Source: Andalucia godoyi
Lineage: Eukaryota; Discoba; Jakobea; Jakobida; Andaluciidae
Direction: 5' to 3'
DNA: 64,000 nucleotides
Assembly (NCBI GenBank): GCA_009859145.1
Contig: VRVR01000001.1
Span: forward strand, 1-64,000
Shown: positions 49,448-59,354 of the stretch, in pieces
Layout of the letters: the number at the start of each line of letters is the position of its first letter
How positions within the stretch are numbered: the first letter of the stretch is position 1
Position numbers and translations under genes: made by a program
Notes under the pieces: model-generated
Told to the model about the DNA's origin: nothing
Database searches by the model: none
The model's input: the letters and a program-made list of their open reading frames with translations, nothing else

Positions 49448-50371
49448 ATGAGTTCAGAGTCTGAGAGCGATCCAAGGACGGTGATTCCTGCGACCCAGTT
49501 TGCGCCGTCTACGGACCAGTGCAAGATCGCGTACTATCGGTGGGCGGCATCAGAGACGGGTTCGTCTGCAGTAGGCACACTTTTTCTGATCCATGGATTG
49601 GGCGAGCACATTACAAGGTACTCTGCGTTTGCGCGGTACATGAATGAGGCCGGGATTGATGTTGTCGGAATGGATCATCGGGGACACGGCAATTCGGACG
49701 GGCCAAAAGGGAACATTCGGTCCGTGCAACAAGTCATTCGTGACATGGATGCGGTTCTAACGCATGCAGATGTCCGTGGAAATGTCATCGTCTTTGGGCA
49801 TTCTATGGGCGGCTGCCTTGCGCTGTGCTACGCTTTTGACGAACAGGAGCGAAACCAAGCAGATGATTCACAACAATCGCAATGGACTGTGAAAGGGTAT
49901 GCGATTTCTGCGCCATGGCTGCGACTTTCTCTGCAACCCCCGAAAATCAAGGTTTGGGCTGGCAAGCTGATTGGTCGACTCTTCCCCGGAATCACGCTTT
50001 CCAATGAAATCGACGTGTCAAAGCTCTCAAGAGATCAGCATGAAAACGAAATCTACAAGAACGATCCGCTCAACCACGACAAGATTGCCGGTGGAACGTT
50101 TCTGGCAATTTCGGACGTCACAAACGACATGTTTACGATGGAGAAGTACAAGAAGCTGCAGAAACCCGTCATTATGCTCCACGGAACTGCAGATGCGATC
50201 TGCAGTCAGCCAGCCTCAAAGGAGTTTTTCGACAGTCTTGTGTGCGAAGACAAGGAGTATGTCGTCTTGGACGGCGCATATCATGAATCGTTTGTGGAAC
50301 TCCCCGAAACCAAGACCGTCTTTTACGAAAAGATACGCACATTCGTCGTGAGTCATTTGCAAACGCAATAA
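49448..50371 (+). CDS. Monoglyceride-lipase-like alpha/beta hydrolase
   Basis: This 307-residue serine hydrolase of the Hydrolase_4 family resembles monoacylglycerol lipase, which releases fatty acid from monoglycerides. LFLIHGLGEHITRY supplies the oxyanion hole, GMDHRGHGNSDGPKG is the typical early motif, and the nucleophile Ser119 lies in GHSMGG. Asp in LHGTADAICS and His in DGAYHESFVEL complete the triad. The lid region (ISAPWLRLSLQPPKIKVW) also matches MGL. Length is close to the family (about 300). ATG at 49448. It is convergent with the Mut7-C gene, 63 bp away. Confidence 0.88.
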   Translation: MSSESESDPRTVIPATQFAPSTDQCKIAYYRWAASETGSSAVGTLFLIHGLGEHITRYSAFARYMNEAGIDVVGMDHRGHGNSDGPKGNIRSVQQVIRDMDAVLTHADVRGNVIVFGHSMGGCLALCYAFDEQERNQADDSQQSQWTVKGYAISAPWLRLSLQPPKIKVWAGKLIGRLFPGITLSNEIDVSKLSRDQHENEIYKNDPLNHDKIAGGTFLAISDVTNDMFTMEKYKKLQKPVIMLHGTADAICSQPASKEFFDSLVCEDKEYVVLDGAYHESFVELPETKTVFYEKIRTFVVSHLQTQ

Positions 50372-50434
50372 ACATTCTCGAACTTGGAAGAAAAGGCTTT
50401 GTTGCGGTGGTTGATAGTATGTGTATGTATCATT

Positions 50435-50935
50435 TCAAGACGAAATGCCTGTCTTGACGCAAGCCAATTTAGCAAGATCATATGTGCTTCCCTGCCAAAA
50501 GACTTTTTGACACTCGGAGCACTCAAAAAACAAGTCAAACTTTTCAAACGTGGAAATATGAATTCGATCGCGGACGCTTTCCTTGCTATCCACCTTTTGC
50601 AACACTCCATTACATTCTGCACAACGAGTGAAAAAGCAAGCTTCGTCCGTGTACACATCCAGCATCTTGAACACCGCATTCAAATCCGTGTTTTGCACAT
50701 AGAGCATCCGATGTGCGCCGACCCTCTCGAGGAAATCTCTGTTTCGAAGAATGGTTTTTCGGTTCGTCATTAATATTCGTTCCGGGTCCGAAACAAGCCG
50801 CTCAAGCATTAGTTCTGCATCAAACAGCGAATCGGGAACCCAGTCCGCATCAATTCCATGCATCCGCAGCTTCCGAGCAAGCGGACCCAGCAGAGAATCC
50901 ACAAAAACATGAACGGTCGAAGGATGCCTACTCAT
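50435..50935 (-). CDS. Stand-alone Mut7-C (PIN-like) domain protein
   Basis: This 166-residue protein is just the Mut7-C domain, a PIN-like fold with a C-terminal zinc ribbon found at the end of EXD3/Mut7 proteins and alone in bacteria and archaea. FVDSLLGPLARKLRMHGIDADW is the characteristic first block. CAECNGVLQKV and CSECQKVFWQGSTYD form the zinc ribbon. ILMTNRKTIL stands where the family usually has LTRD, so a likely acidic active-site residue is Asn here and nuclease activity is doubtful. The upstream frame is a (GA)n/(GT)n artifact; the ATG at 50935 begins MSRHPSTVHVF. No exonuclease domain is in the same gene; DEDD exonucleases lie next door (51395) and at 20623. Confidence 0.82.
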   Translation of the reverse strand: MSRHPSTVHVFVDSLLGPLARKLRMHGIDADWVPDSLFDAELMLERLVSDPERILMTNRKTILRNRDFLERVGAHRMLYVQNTDLNAVFKMLDVYTDEACFFTRCAECNGVLQKVDSKESVRDRIHISTFEKFDLFFECSECQKVFWQGSTYDLAKLACVKTGISS

Positions 50936-50945
50936 TTCCCTGCAG

Positions 50946-51045
<100 letters not shown>

Positions 51046-51394
51046 ACAGACTCCTCTCAGAGAAATACTAATAAAGGACCACCTGGACAAAAACAACGAC
51101 GAAACGATATCGTCGGGAACGTTTTTGAGGCTTCAAGCTCTTTCGCATTCGTCAAATCTCCTTTTTTGGACAGCCTTTTTGTTTTTCAATGCGCACGACA
51201 GAATCAAGCTCTTGTCTCAAGGTCGGGCCGCATTATTTTCAGGAAAACACGTCACTTCTGTCGTGCAGCCGGGGCGCCTTTTATTTATTTAATCAATTTT
51301 TTTTTGGGACTGGCAGCTAAGGGTGCGGCACGCTGCCAAGGACAAGGACAAGGACAAGGACAAGGGGCAAGGGCAAGGGGCAAGGAGGCGGGGA

Positions 51395-52210
51395 ATGAAG
51401 TGCTCGACAGCTGCTCATTGGGTGAGACAAGTGCGAACAGTGCCGATTAGCCGATTCTGGTCATCATCGCTGGCATCGTATTGGCCGCCTACAGCCGATT
51501 TGCCGGACCCTTTTTATAGCTGTGTTCCGGACGATGTTGTGGTTGTCGACGTGGAGGCGTCTGGGTACTGGAGAGCGGGAAATCCCCGGAAAGATAGAGT
51601 GATTGAAGTCGGTGCTGTTCGGCTTAGAGGGCCTGTTGTTGTCGACACGTTTCAATCGCTCGTGCAGTATTCCGGTCTGTTGTCGACGGACATCATCAAC
51701 TTGACGAGAATCACACCAGATATGCTGCGCACAGCCCCGGATGTCAAGTCGGTTCTCTCGTCTTTAGAACGATTCATTGGGACAGACACGCTTGTCGCCC
51801 ACAACGCCTCCTTTGACGTGTCGTTTCTTCAGTGGGAGTTCCTCCACGAGCGTATTGCGGCTCCACGAGCGCTGCAGCCATCTGTGCCATCTTCGATGCC
51901 TGAGCATCTTCCAAAGGTTTTGTGCTCCCTGAAAATTGCAAGAAGAGTGTTCAAAGAGACACAGTCGCATTCCATCGAGAGTCTCATTGGTTATTTGAAG
52001 CTCCTTCCTCCGCAACAAGGTTTGCACCGGGCACTGGGAGACGCCATGAGCACCTCGGAAATATGGAATATCATGATGAAGTCCATTCAAACAATGACAA
52101 GAAATCATCGGTATCCGTCGCTGCAGCTGCTCGATGCGCTGCAAACAGGCAAAATCGCAGAGTTTGAGAGTATATGCAGGACTTGGCAGTTCAAAGAACT
52201 GGATTGTTGA
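51395..52210 (+). CDS. DEDDh exonuclease, DnaQ-like, possibly mitochondrial
   Basis: This 271-residue 3'-5' exonuclease has VVVVDVEASGYW (Asp, Glu of motif I), VAHNASFDVSFL (motif II Asp) and LHRALGDAMSTSEIW (the His and Asp of motif III, the DEDDh type). RKDRVIEVGAVRLRG and TRITPDMLRTAPDV match DnaQ/PolC-type proofreading and oligoribonuclease-related enzymes. An N-terminal stretch of about 40 basic, Ser/Trp-rich residues looks like a mitochondrial presequence. The frame can open earlier at a GTG through a KD/KG repeat; the ATG at 51395 is used. The substrate (DNA or RNA) is not evident. The 3' neighbour is the convergent channel gene. Confidence 0.85.
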   Translation: MKCSTAAHWVRQVRTVPISRFWSSSLASYWPPTADLPDPFYSCVPDDVVVVDVEASGYWRAGNPRKDRVIEVGAVRLRGPVVVDTFQSLVQYSGLLSTDIINLTRITPDMLRTAPDVKSVLSSLERFIGTDTLVAHNASFDVSFLQWEFLHERIAAPRALQPSVPSSMPEHLPKVLCSLKIARRVFKETQSHSIESLIGYLKLLPPQQGLHRALGDAMSTSEIWNIMMKSIQTMTRNHRYPSLQLLDALQTGKIAEFESICRTWQFKELDC

Positions 52211-52333
52211 CCGATGTACCGGTCCTGGACTCCGGGCATGCTGACAGATTCCGGAAAGAATGAATCAATGCGACTTGTTCGCCCATTTTACGGGTTTTCG
52301 AGCAGAACTGAATTGCAGAACTATCGATGATTG

Positions 52334-54571
52334 CTAGTATTTCAGAGTGAAAATAAGCGTTATCACAAGGATCTGCGCGAGACAGAATCCAATATGCACG
52401 AATTCGTCTATGCGTCGAAGCTTGCTGTTCCAGTACTCTACATTCTTGTCTGTGAGCTGCATGCATCCGAACAACTTACCCAACGGAATGGCCGCGTCTT
52501 TCAATTCACTCGAAGCCGTTTTGGATACTTCCTCCTGATGTCCAACTTCTGCTGAACCAGCTCCAATCTCTTTCATCTCGATTTCGCGAACTTCTTGTCC
52601 TGCGGCATCCCCGTTTCTCTTTGCATCTTCTGCGGCTTTCTTTGCAGCTTGCTCTTTTTCCATCTTTTTCTGGAGTTCTTGTATCTTGGACTGGGCAGCC
52701 GTTACGGCAAGCAACAGGTTGCGAATGGTTATGTGCCAAATAAAAGAAAATAGAATTGTAGCAAAAGTCCAAAACAAGAAGAGCGACATTCGGTTGATGT
52801 TCCGGGTCCGTGGGATCTGGCTGGAAATCGTGTAACTGAAAGCAAGGACACCAGTCAGAGAAGCACCGGACGACAGGAAGCGACTATCGGACATCTGGTT
52901 CACGAAAAACAGAGCTGCAGAACACAGGATAATAACAGACAGTGGAAAGAGAAGCAGAATGACGGTGTATGTCGTGATCCGCGTCGCAACGAACTGAGTT
53001 CGGATGGTCGCAAATCGGGCTCCCAATAAGGGAACCAATGACTTGCTGCTTTGAGATGCGGAACTGAAGTCAAAATCCGAACTTTGGATTTCTTTGAGAC
53101 TCTCTTCCGTGACCCGCATCCTTGGATTACTGTCTGAAAGGGCTTGGAACACCACTTGTGTGTCGTCATAGGTTGTCATTATCATATCCACAAACAGACG
53201 TTGCGTGTCAAAAGGGTAGTTCTGGCTGTTGAACTGGAACAGAAGAGACTGCTGATACTCCTCAATCAAGTAAACGACACCATTTTTTAAAATGCCTCCG
53301 ATTCCCAAAGCTGCATCTGTAGTGGATCCGGAACGCACATTGGAAAACTTCCAAGTGGGAGTCCAAATCGCCCGGACGAAATCCGACGATTTCCGATCAC
53401 CAACCCAGACGGCGATGTCCTCCGATAGAACACCGTCGAAACGCGGTTCGTACCAACTAGTAAGGATTCGCATTTTGGCAATAAAGTTTTCGTTACTAGA
53501 ATCCACAGACCAGATATCATTGAACGTGATGAGAACGGTGATTTGTGTTTCGTTTTCTTTCTGACAGTTCGGGTTGTAGTACGGACAGAATAGATGCGGC
53601 AAGAGAGCGGGATTGTAACCATAAGGAGGAATACTGTTCGGTTTGCACCACAGAACTTGAAAATTGGATCCTCCAAATCCGAGAGTGGCGTTGCGATAAG
53701 ACAGAGAACCAATCGTTCCCGGCTTCGGTACTGAAGTCACGAGAGGCAGAAGGGTTACCTTGTCCAGAATGTTGCTTTCCCCCGTACTGAAATACGTCAC
53801 ATCAAGAATCGGAGTCGACTGCTCGGTTTGAATCTTGTACTGGAACAGAAACTCCGTGGTGCCAGCACTTTCCCGCAGGGTCACAAACGTCGCTACGCCG
53901 CCGCTTGTAAGCTGTAACGTCGGAGTGCTGGATCCTGCAGTGTACTTCAGTATCGAATACACAGTGACAACGATTTCAATGGTGTCTCCACATGAATACG
54001 TCCCTGATGGAGTTGGCGACGAGATCATGGAAATGAACGGCGGATTCGGATTCACAGACGTCAGTGGCCAGACGGGCGTATTTGGTGGGAAAGTCGAAGC
54101 CAACGACGTTCCTGCATACTCGCAGCCGGTGACATTCAGGGGCTGCGAAGAGGCCAGTCCAAGAGGAGCGGAATAGTCGGTAGACTGGATCGATCGGAGA
54201 AATACAAGTTGGTTGTCACATGGAGCAGGAACCCCCGGCAGCAGGTCCAGCAGAGTGCGTCGCTTCATGTAGACTGCTGCGACAGCCGGCACCTGCGGAT
54301 CATCCACATTCAAAAACAACGTCGGCTTGCACTGCGTCGGAAGCGCCTCGTCGTCGAACGTTCCGTTAAACGTTACGTACGTAATGATGCTTTCTCCAGT
54401 GAAGAGTGCGTTCCGGATGGTTCCCAGGTTCGACGGCCGCGGAACCAGGCACTGCAGTCCAGATTCAAGCGGCAGGGTCACGTCCACCGGATGCAGCTGA
54501 GCTGCGAAGCACACCGTCGATACTGCAACCAGAAGCACCAGCAGCAGCCGTCTGATGTCTTGCATTATCAT
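52334..54571 (-). CDS. Pentameric ligand-gated ion channel with Ig-like domain
   Basis: This is a 745-residue Cys-loop-superfamily channel. Signal peptide at 1-24 (hydrophobic, ending CFAAQ). A long extracellular N-terminal region contains one bacterial-style Ig-like repeat at about 178-288: FISMISSPTPSGTYSCGDTIEI-type start, STPTLQLTSGG, EFLFQYKIQ. The receptor domain is at about 330-530, with LTSWYEPRFDG, AIWTPTWKFSNV and YPFDTQRLFVDM at 452-463; the usual Cys of the loop is absent, as in prokaryotic channels. TM1 is at about 534-557, TM2 at 567-589 (SGASLTGVLAFSYTISSQIPRT), TM3 at 594-616. A long cytoplasmic loop with charged coiled coil (to about 715) leads to TM4 at 722-745, which ends the protein. 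Ion selectivity is not predictable. Confidence 0.85.
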   Translation of the reverse strand: MIMQDIRRLLLVLLVAVSTVCFAAQLHPVDVTLPLESGLQCLVPRPSNLGTIRNALFTGESIITYVTFNGTFDDEALPTQCKPTLFLNVDDPQVPAVAAVYMKRRTLLDLLPGVPAPCDNQLVFLRSIQSTDYSAPLGLASSQPLNVTGCEYAGTSLASTFPPNTPVWPLTSVNPNPPFISMISSPTPSGTYSCGDTIEIVVTVYSILKYTAGSSTPTLQLTSGGVATFVTLRESAGTTEFLFQYKIQTEQSTPILDVTYFSTGESNILDKVTLLPLVTSVPKPGTIGSLSYRNATLGFGGSNFQVLWCKPNSIPPYGYNPALLPHLFCPYYNPNCQKENETQITVLITFNDIWSVDSSNENFIAKMRILTSWYEPRFDGVLSEDIAVWVGDRKSSDFVRAIWTPTWKFSNVRSGSTTDAALGIGGILKNGVVYLIEEYQQSLLFQFNSQNYPFDTQRLFVDMIMTTYDDTQVVFQALSDSNPRMRVTEESLKEIQSSDFDFSSASQSSKSLVPLLGARFATIRTQFVATRITTYTVILLLFPLSVIILCSAALFFVNQMSDSRFLSSGASLTGVLAFSYTISSQIPRTRNINRMSLFLFWTFATILFSFIWHITIRNLLLAVTAAQSKIQELQKKMEKEQAAKKAAEDAKRNGDAAGQEVREIEMKEIGAGSAEVGHQEEVSKTASSELKDAAIPLGKLFGCMQLTDKNVEYWNSKLRRIDEFVHIGFCLAQILVITLIFTLKY

Positions 54572-55000
54572 GCTCTGTTTGCGTTAGAAACTCAAAAAAC
54601 CACACTGTGAGTAAAGAAGCGAAGAAGAAAAGAAAAGAAAAGTCATTTATATATATATATATAGTGGGTGTGTGTATGTGGATTGTCTTCTGGCTGTTGT
54701 TTGGATGGTATGATTTTTGAAACAGATGTGGAATCTGCGTTTTCAAACCCTGCTGTAGTGCTTCGACGGTTGGGGTTTGCTTTCTTTGCACTTACTGTTT
54801 TCTGTCGTTTTTTGCCTTTTTCCCTTCATTCCTTTCTTCATTTCCTTCTTTTGTTTTTGGTTTTTTGTTTGTTCAATCGATCGTTCTTCTATATCTTATT
54901 TTTCATATATTTTTTTTAATCATTTAAAATTGCTTGGATTGATATTCATTGGTTTTGATTTTTATATACTTTCTTCTTCTTCTGTTGGTTGTTTTGCAGA
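54572..55000. other. Divergent spacer, channel / ODAD3 genes
   Basis: This is T-rich DNA with an AT repeat at about 54645-54662. GTTTTGCAG just before 55001 looks like an acceptor site, so an untranslated first exon is possible. No coding was seen. Confidence 0.4.
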
Positions 55001-57256
55001 ATGGATATCGAAGACGAGCTGCAAGATCTGAAGCGGAAATTCAGTCTCTTAGAAGGCGATCGCAAGGCCTTTTACGAGTCTTCGCAGCTTTCGATGAAGC
55101 AGAATCGCGAGCAGTTGACTCTTTTGAAATCTGAGAGCAAACAGCTTCGAACGGCTCTTCGCGATGCACAGCGTGAATCGTCCTTCCATCCAAAGGAGTC
55201 TTCTCTTGGACCTTCTGCTTCTCGCAAAGGCTCGTCGGATGTTCGAGGTTCGACGCCTGGGGCTTCGGCAACGACTGCTTTCTCTTCTTCTGGAGTGAAT
55301 GTCCACGAAATGGAGGTCACAAAGCTTGAAGCCCAGCTGCTGAGGCTGCGGCGTGCATATGACCAGACTGTGTTTGAGCGCCAGCAAAAGTCAAAGTCGG
55401 TCGAAGGTCTCCGAGATGAAGTTGGGTACCTTGAGCGCGATGCGACTGCGGCAACTATTCTTGGGACCACATCCGTTGGAGCGAACAGTAACAGCAACAA
55501 TAACAATAGCGCCAGCACCAACCTTCATCACACCAGCAATAATAATAACAATGCAACGTCTGGAAATCTGGGAGCGCCCGGGACAGTGTCCAAGGAAGAG
55601 TCTGCCGAGTCGACGGGCCGTCAGATTCGGATGTTGGAAAATCGTCTGGACAAGGCAATGATCAAATTCAATGAAGCACAGTCGATTCGAAAGACTTACG
55701 AGCAGATTGTCAAGCGGTTGAAAGAAGAGCGGATTGGATTTGACCACCAACTTGCTGCGATCGAGCGTACATTGAAGGCCAAGGAGCGTGATTTGGAAGA
55801 GCTCAAGCTAATGTCCCATGACGCAACACACGCCCGGGATGTTGCTCGTGCAGAACTGGCCGGATTCAAGCATGCGCATGACGAAGCCAAGAGAGTTCGG
55901 GAGCGTGAGTTGGCTGAGCGAAGAGCATACGTCGAGGCAAAAGTTGAGCAGACAAAGAAGATGCAGCAGCAGTCAAATGCAGCGAACTCTGGGAATGCCA
56001 ATGGAAAGGACGGAAAGGACAGCAACAGCGAAGAAGAAAAGAAGAAGAAGCAGGTGGCGGATGCAATGGCTTCCGAGTCTGCTGCTGGTGCGCGGGCCCG
56101 CGAAGAAGAGTCTTTGCTTTCGAATTATGAGGAGATGTTCCGCAAAATTAAGGAGGCTACGGGAGTGTCCGATGTCAATGAGGTTATTTCCAAGTTTATG
56201 ACGCAGGAAGACACACAAAAGTCGCTCGAGGAGACGTGCAAGGAGCAGCAGACGAAGGTCGACGCACTAGGTGAGGAAAGAAACGCGCTCAAATCCAGGC
56301 TTGAGGAGGTCAAGTACTCTGGAACTGCAAATGCTGGCTCGCGCAGAATCGTCGACGAATTTGAAAGCCAGCTTGCTGATGCCAATGCAGTCTGCGAGAG
56401 AAACCGACAGAAGTACGAGCGTCTTGCCAAGATTCTCATCAATGTCAAGGCCGGAATTGAGCATTTGCAGGACAAACTCGAGGTTCTTCGTTCTGGGAAC
56501 AACAACACCGCAGCCGCTGCAGGCAAGAAGAAGTCTAGCAATGGATCGGCCCAGAATGTCGGCCAGAATCCAGATGACTGGCCCGAGCCAGTGCCTGTTT
56601 CAGACGAAACCGTTGTGCAAGCCCTTGCTCTCTGCGAGCAGAAGATCGTCTGGCTGCGCCAAAAGATCGCCGAGATCCAGCAAGCCATCGCGGACTCGCA
56701 ACCGCAACCGCAACCGCAGGCGGCGGCAGCACCGGCAGCACCGGCAGATTCATCACCGCAGCCCGATCACGCACAACCCCAGTCGACTGCTGGCTCCAGC
56801 GCAGAAAATGCCCAAGCTTCTTCCGCTACCGGCGCAGAGAGTGCTGGCGGATCATCTGCATCTGCTGCACCGGCATCCGAAGATGCGGCTGCGCCAACTG
56901 CAGCCACGGCACCTGCACCGACAGCGGCTGCCGCTTCGTCGACCCCGACTGCCTCTGGCGCAGGTTCGGAGCCCGAGAAGCCTTCTTCACCAAGCAAGAT
57001 GACTCGTGCAGGATCGTCGGCAGCCATTGCATCGGACTCGTCCGCCGCCGTGCCCATGGAACTCCCGGCCAACAATGTGCGCATCAAGCTGCCATCGACC
57101 ATGGGAGACGACGACGAGGAGTCCGGAGACTCGGACGATGACGATGAGGTTCTCAACCGAGAAACCGTCAAGAGACTCGCGGCGATCGCTGTTGAAAAGG
57201 CCACCAAGAAGCCCAAGAAGAAGAAGACTGCAAAGAAGGCCGAGAAGAAGGAATAG
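55001..57256 (+). CDS. ODAD3: Outer dynein arm docking-complex protein CCDC151/ODAD3
   Basis: This 751-residue coiled-coil protein anchors outer dynein arms to doublet microtubules; it is the CCDC151/ODA10 family. The core begins MDIEDELQDLKRKFSLLEGDRKAF, and ENRLDKAMIKFNEAQSIRKTYEQI, KERDLEELKLMSHDATHARDVA and KIKEATGVSDVNEVISKFMTQEDTQ are strong family blocks. The Asn-rich spacer (about 165-195) and a C-terminal half of Pro/Ala/Gln-rich and acidic low complexity (from about 570) are unusual additions. The frame can open at a TTG four codons earlier; the ATG at 55001 is used. It is convergent with no gene; the ROGDI-like gene follows on the same strand. Confidence 0.88.
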   Translation: MDIEDELQDLKRKFSLLEGDRKAFYESSQLSMKQNREQLTLLKSESKQLRTALRDAQRESSFHPKESSLGPSASRKGSSDVRGSTPGASATTAFSSSGVNVHEMEVTKLEAQLLRLRRAYDQTVFERQQKSKSVEGLRDEVGYLERDATAATILGTTSVGANSNSNNNNSASTNLHHTSNNNNNATSGNLGAPGTVSKEESAESTGRQIRMLENRLDKAMIKFNEAQSIRKTYEQIVKRLKEERIGFDHQLAAIERTLKAKERDLEELKLMSHDATHARDVARAELAGFKHAHDEAKRVRERELAERRAYVEAKVEQTKKMQQQSNAANSGNANGKDGKDSNSEEEKKKKQVADAMASESAAGARAREEESLLSNYEEMFRKIKEATGVSDVNEVISKFMTQEDTQKSLEETCKEQQTKVDALGEERNALKSRLEEVKYSGTANAGSRRIVDEFESQLADANAVCERNRQKYERLAKILINVKAGIEHLQDKLEVLRSGNNNTAAAAGKKKSSNGSAQNVGQNPDDWPEPVPVSDETVVQALALCEQKIVWLRQKIAEIQQAIADSQPQPQPQAAAAPAAPADSSPQPDHAQPQSTAGSSAENAQASSATGAESAGGSSASAAPASEDAAAPTAATAPAPTAAAASSTPTASGAGSEPEKPSSPSKMTRAGSSAAIASDSSAAVPMELPANNVRIKLPSTMGDDDEESGDSDDDDEVLNRETVKRLAAIAVEKATKKPKKKKTAKKAEKKE

Positions 57257-57642
57257 CCAACATCTGCAACAGCAGCATAGGAAACAAGGCTCGGATATTA
57301 TGTAGAGCCTGTGACTCTTTTGTGTATAAAATAAAAAACAATACTTTGTTTCATTATCATCATCATACGGGCGCTGGGGTGCGTTTGTGCGGCGATCGCC
57401 ATTTTGCGACAGTCGGCCAATTGCTCGTAGTGGGAAAAAAAAACTCTGCCTTCTGAAGCTTGCAAGTCGAAACTGAAGAACTGTCACTTTTTGCAACTTG
57501 GGTGTTCGTCTTTGACACTGTCCTTCTTGCCGGCAGCTCCAACCACCACCACCACCCCCACCACCACCACCACCATCACTACCACAACAGCAACAGCAAC
57601 AGCAAGAATACGAAGAAAGAAACTGGTCTTCATAGTCTATAA
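57257..57642. other. Spacer with CAC repeat
   Basis: A CCACCAC run (about 57543-57575) is the only notable feature. No gene was seen in it. Confidence 0.5.
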
Positions 57643-58955
57643 ATGCCCACTGCTGAAATCGCGTTGTACTTGTCCACAGACTTTCCTCGACATCTGGTCT
57701 CAATCATCGACTCCATTGAAGTTTGTCTTTTTCATTCTTTCTTCTTATGATTCTTATTGTTGTTGTTGTGTTTTTATTCTTCTTCTTCCTTCCCCCCCCT
57801 TCCTTTTTGAATGCGCAGAATGGTTGATTTAACGCTGAATTGTACTCCATGTTTTTTTTTGTTGTTGTTGTTTTTTTGACACAATGTCGGGTTTCTTTGA
57901 TGATTTGGTAGAAGTCGCTGCTTGCACTCCGACCGATTGAGGATCCTCCAGATCCATTGAAGCGTGCTGGGAACGACCAATCCTCGTCGTTTTCGACATT
58001 TTTTTCGTTTCTTAACAAGCCAATCGGTGCACCGTCGCCACGGGACTCCGTGTCGGGCCCTCTTCCATCTCCACTCAACTCGGACAGCCAAGACAAGACG
58101 ACAGGATCTTCGTACGGACCATCGACTGTTCGCAAGACGTTTCGGAAGAATGCGAAAAAGCTGTTCTTCAAGGACAAGAATGGGCATTTCCAGGGATGGG
58201 TGCTTTTGAACGGCTGGTATCTTGTCGATGCGAGCTTCCACGTGCAGCATTCGTTGATTCACAAGGGGTATACATACGAAGGATCCCTTGGGTCGTCAGA
58301 GGTTGTGCTTCGTCAGATCCGGTCGTCGTTTCGTTTTTGCGAAACGGCACAGTATCAGACGAGAAATACGCTTGATCTAGTGCGATTCGAGCTGAAACGA
58401 ATACACGATGCACAGGTCATGCGGCAAAGTTCAGATTCTGCCGAACGGGAATCAGTCGCAGATTTCACAACGGTGCAGCAATCGGATTATGGACTTCCCA
58501 TGTCGCTCGACCAAGCCATTCAGCGGGTTCGCAACATTTTGCTGTCTCTGCAGGCTGCACGAGATCAGCTGCTAAGCTCAGAGGCCAAGGACAAGATCGA
58601 GCGTTCGGACAGCGAGTTCCTATTTATGGCGCCACCGTGTCCGGATGAAATGCGGTTCGAAGCATATCTCAATGGGCCGAACTTGGTGACGAATTGCTAC
58701 GGGTTCACCGACAAGTCTGCAAACCGAAGAACCATGACTTCGACGAGAGGATATGCTCTCCGCCCGCAGTTGCTTGGCGCACTCCGGCCAATGGCCATCT
58801 CTGGAAAGGTAGTCCAGATTGGGCACACGCTCGAGCAGCAGTCATCCATTGATTACGTTGCCGAATACATTCGGTTTTTGGACGAGGCGTTCAGCACGAC
58901 CCTTGTCATCAAGAACGCTTTCGATACGCTCAAGAGCATGCAGGATGCGTCGTAA
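57643..58955 (+). CDS. ROGDI/Rav2-family protein (two exons)
   Basis: Exon 1 is 57643-57720 (MPTAEIALYLSTDFPRHLVS...IIDSIE); exon 2 is 57912-58955, joined length 373 residues. The long exon alone opens only at a TTG and has no early ATG, while the short exon joins in frame to give IDSIEKSLLALRPIED. The N-terminal helix, the ELKRIHDAQ helix, LFMAPPCPDEMRFEAYLNGPNLVT and the C-terminal YIRFLDEAFSTTLVIKNAFDTLK resemble ROGDI, the human RAVE-related subunit that helps assemble V-ATPase. This is a moderate match from memory; a different fold is possible. A Ser/Pro-rich loop (about 50-80) is divergent. Confidence 0.55.
57721..57911 (+). other. Probable spliceosomal intron in the ROGDI-like gene
   Basis: The 191-nt segment starts GTTTGTCTTT and ends GATTTGGTAG; it is T-rich. 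Removing it joins the two frames at phase 0. TTTAACGC about 85 nt before the end could serve as branch site. The donor is weaker than the GTATGT in PLRG1. Confidence 0.55.
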
Positions 58956-59354
58956 AGTTGCACAAAAGAAATGAATGAGTGAAGGAACCAAGGAACCGCA
59001 TTCCCATCCCCAGCGCGCCTTCTTTTCAAATAGATGGTAAATTTACGTTTTTTCATTTGAGGAAGAAAAAAAAAGCTTCTACGAAACACGGAACATCTCG
59101 GTGCAGCGAACGATGCATAGAGCAGATTCTAATTTTTTTTTCTTCTTCTTCTCCTCCTTGCTGTTGGTGATTCAGAAAGAAAAAGACGTCGCACACCATT
59201 GAAGGACAAGGAAAGAAACAGATCGCTCACCAAAGTGGCAAGACTCGATCGACGGGTTCTACAAGACAAGACAAACAGAAACCAAAAACAACCTGGAGAA
59301 AACGGACATTCGAAAGAACAATCATGTGTAAATACAAAAAACAAATCACATCGG
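58956..59354. other. Spacer without visible gene
   Basis: A/T-rich, purine-rich convergent spacer between the ROGDI-like and cyclin genes; nothing recognised. Confidence 0.5.

Noticed and set aside
51323-51394. KDKDKDK/GQGQG extension of the DEDDh exonuclease
   Set aside because: It opens at GTG within a GGACAA tandem; the ATG at 51395 begins a presequence-like region.
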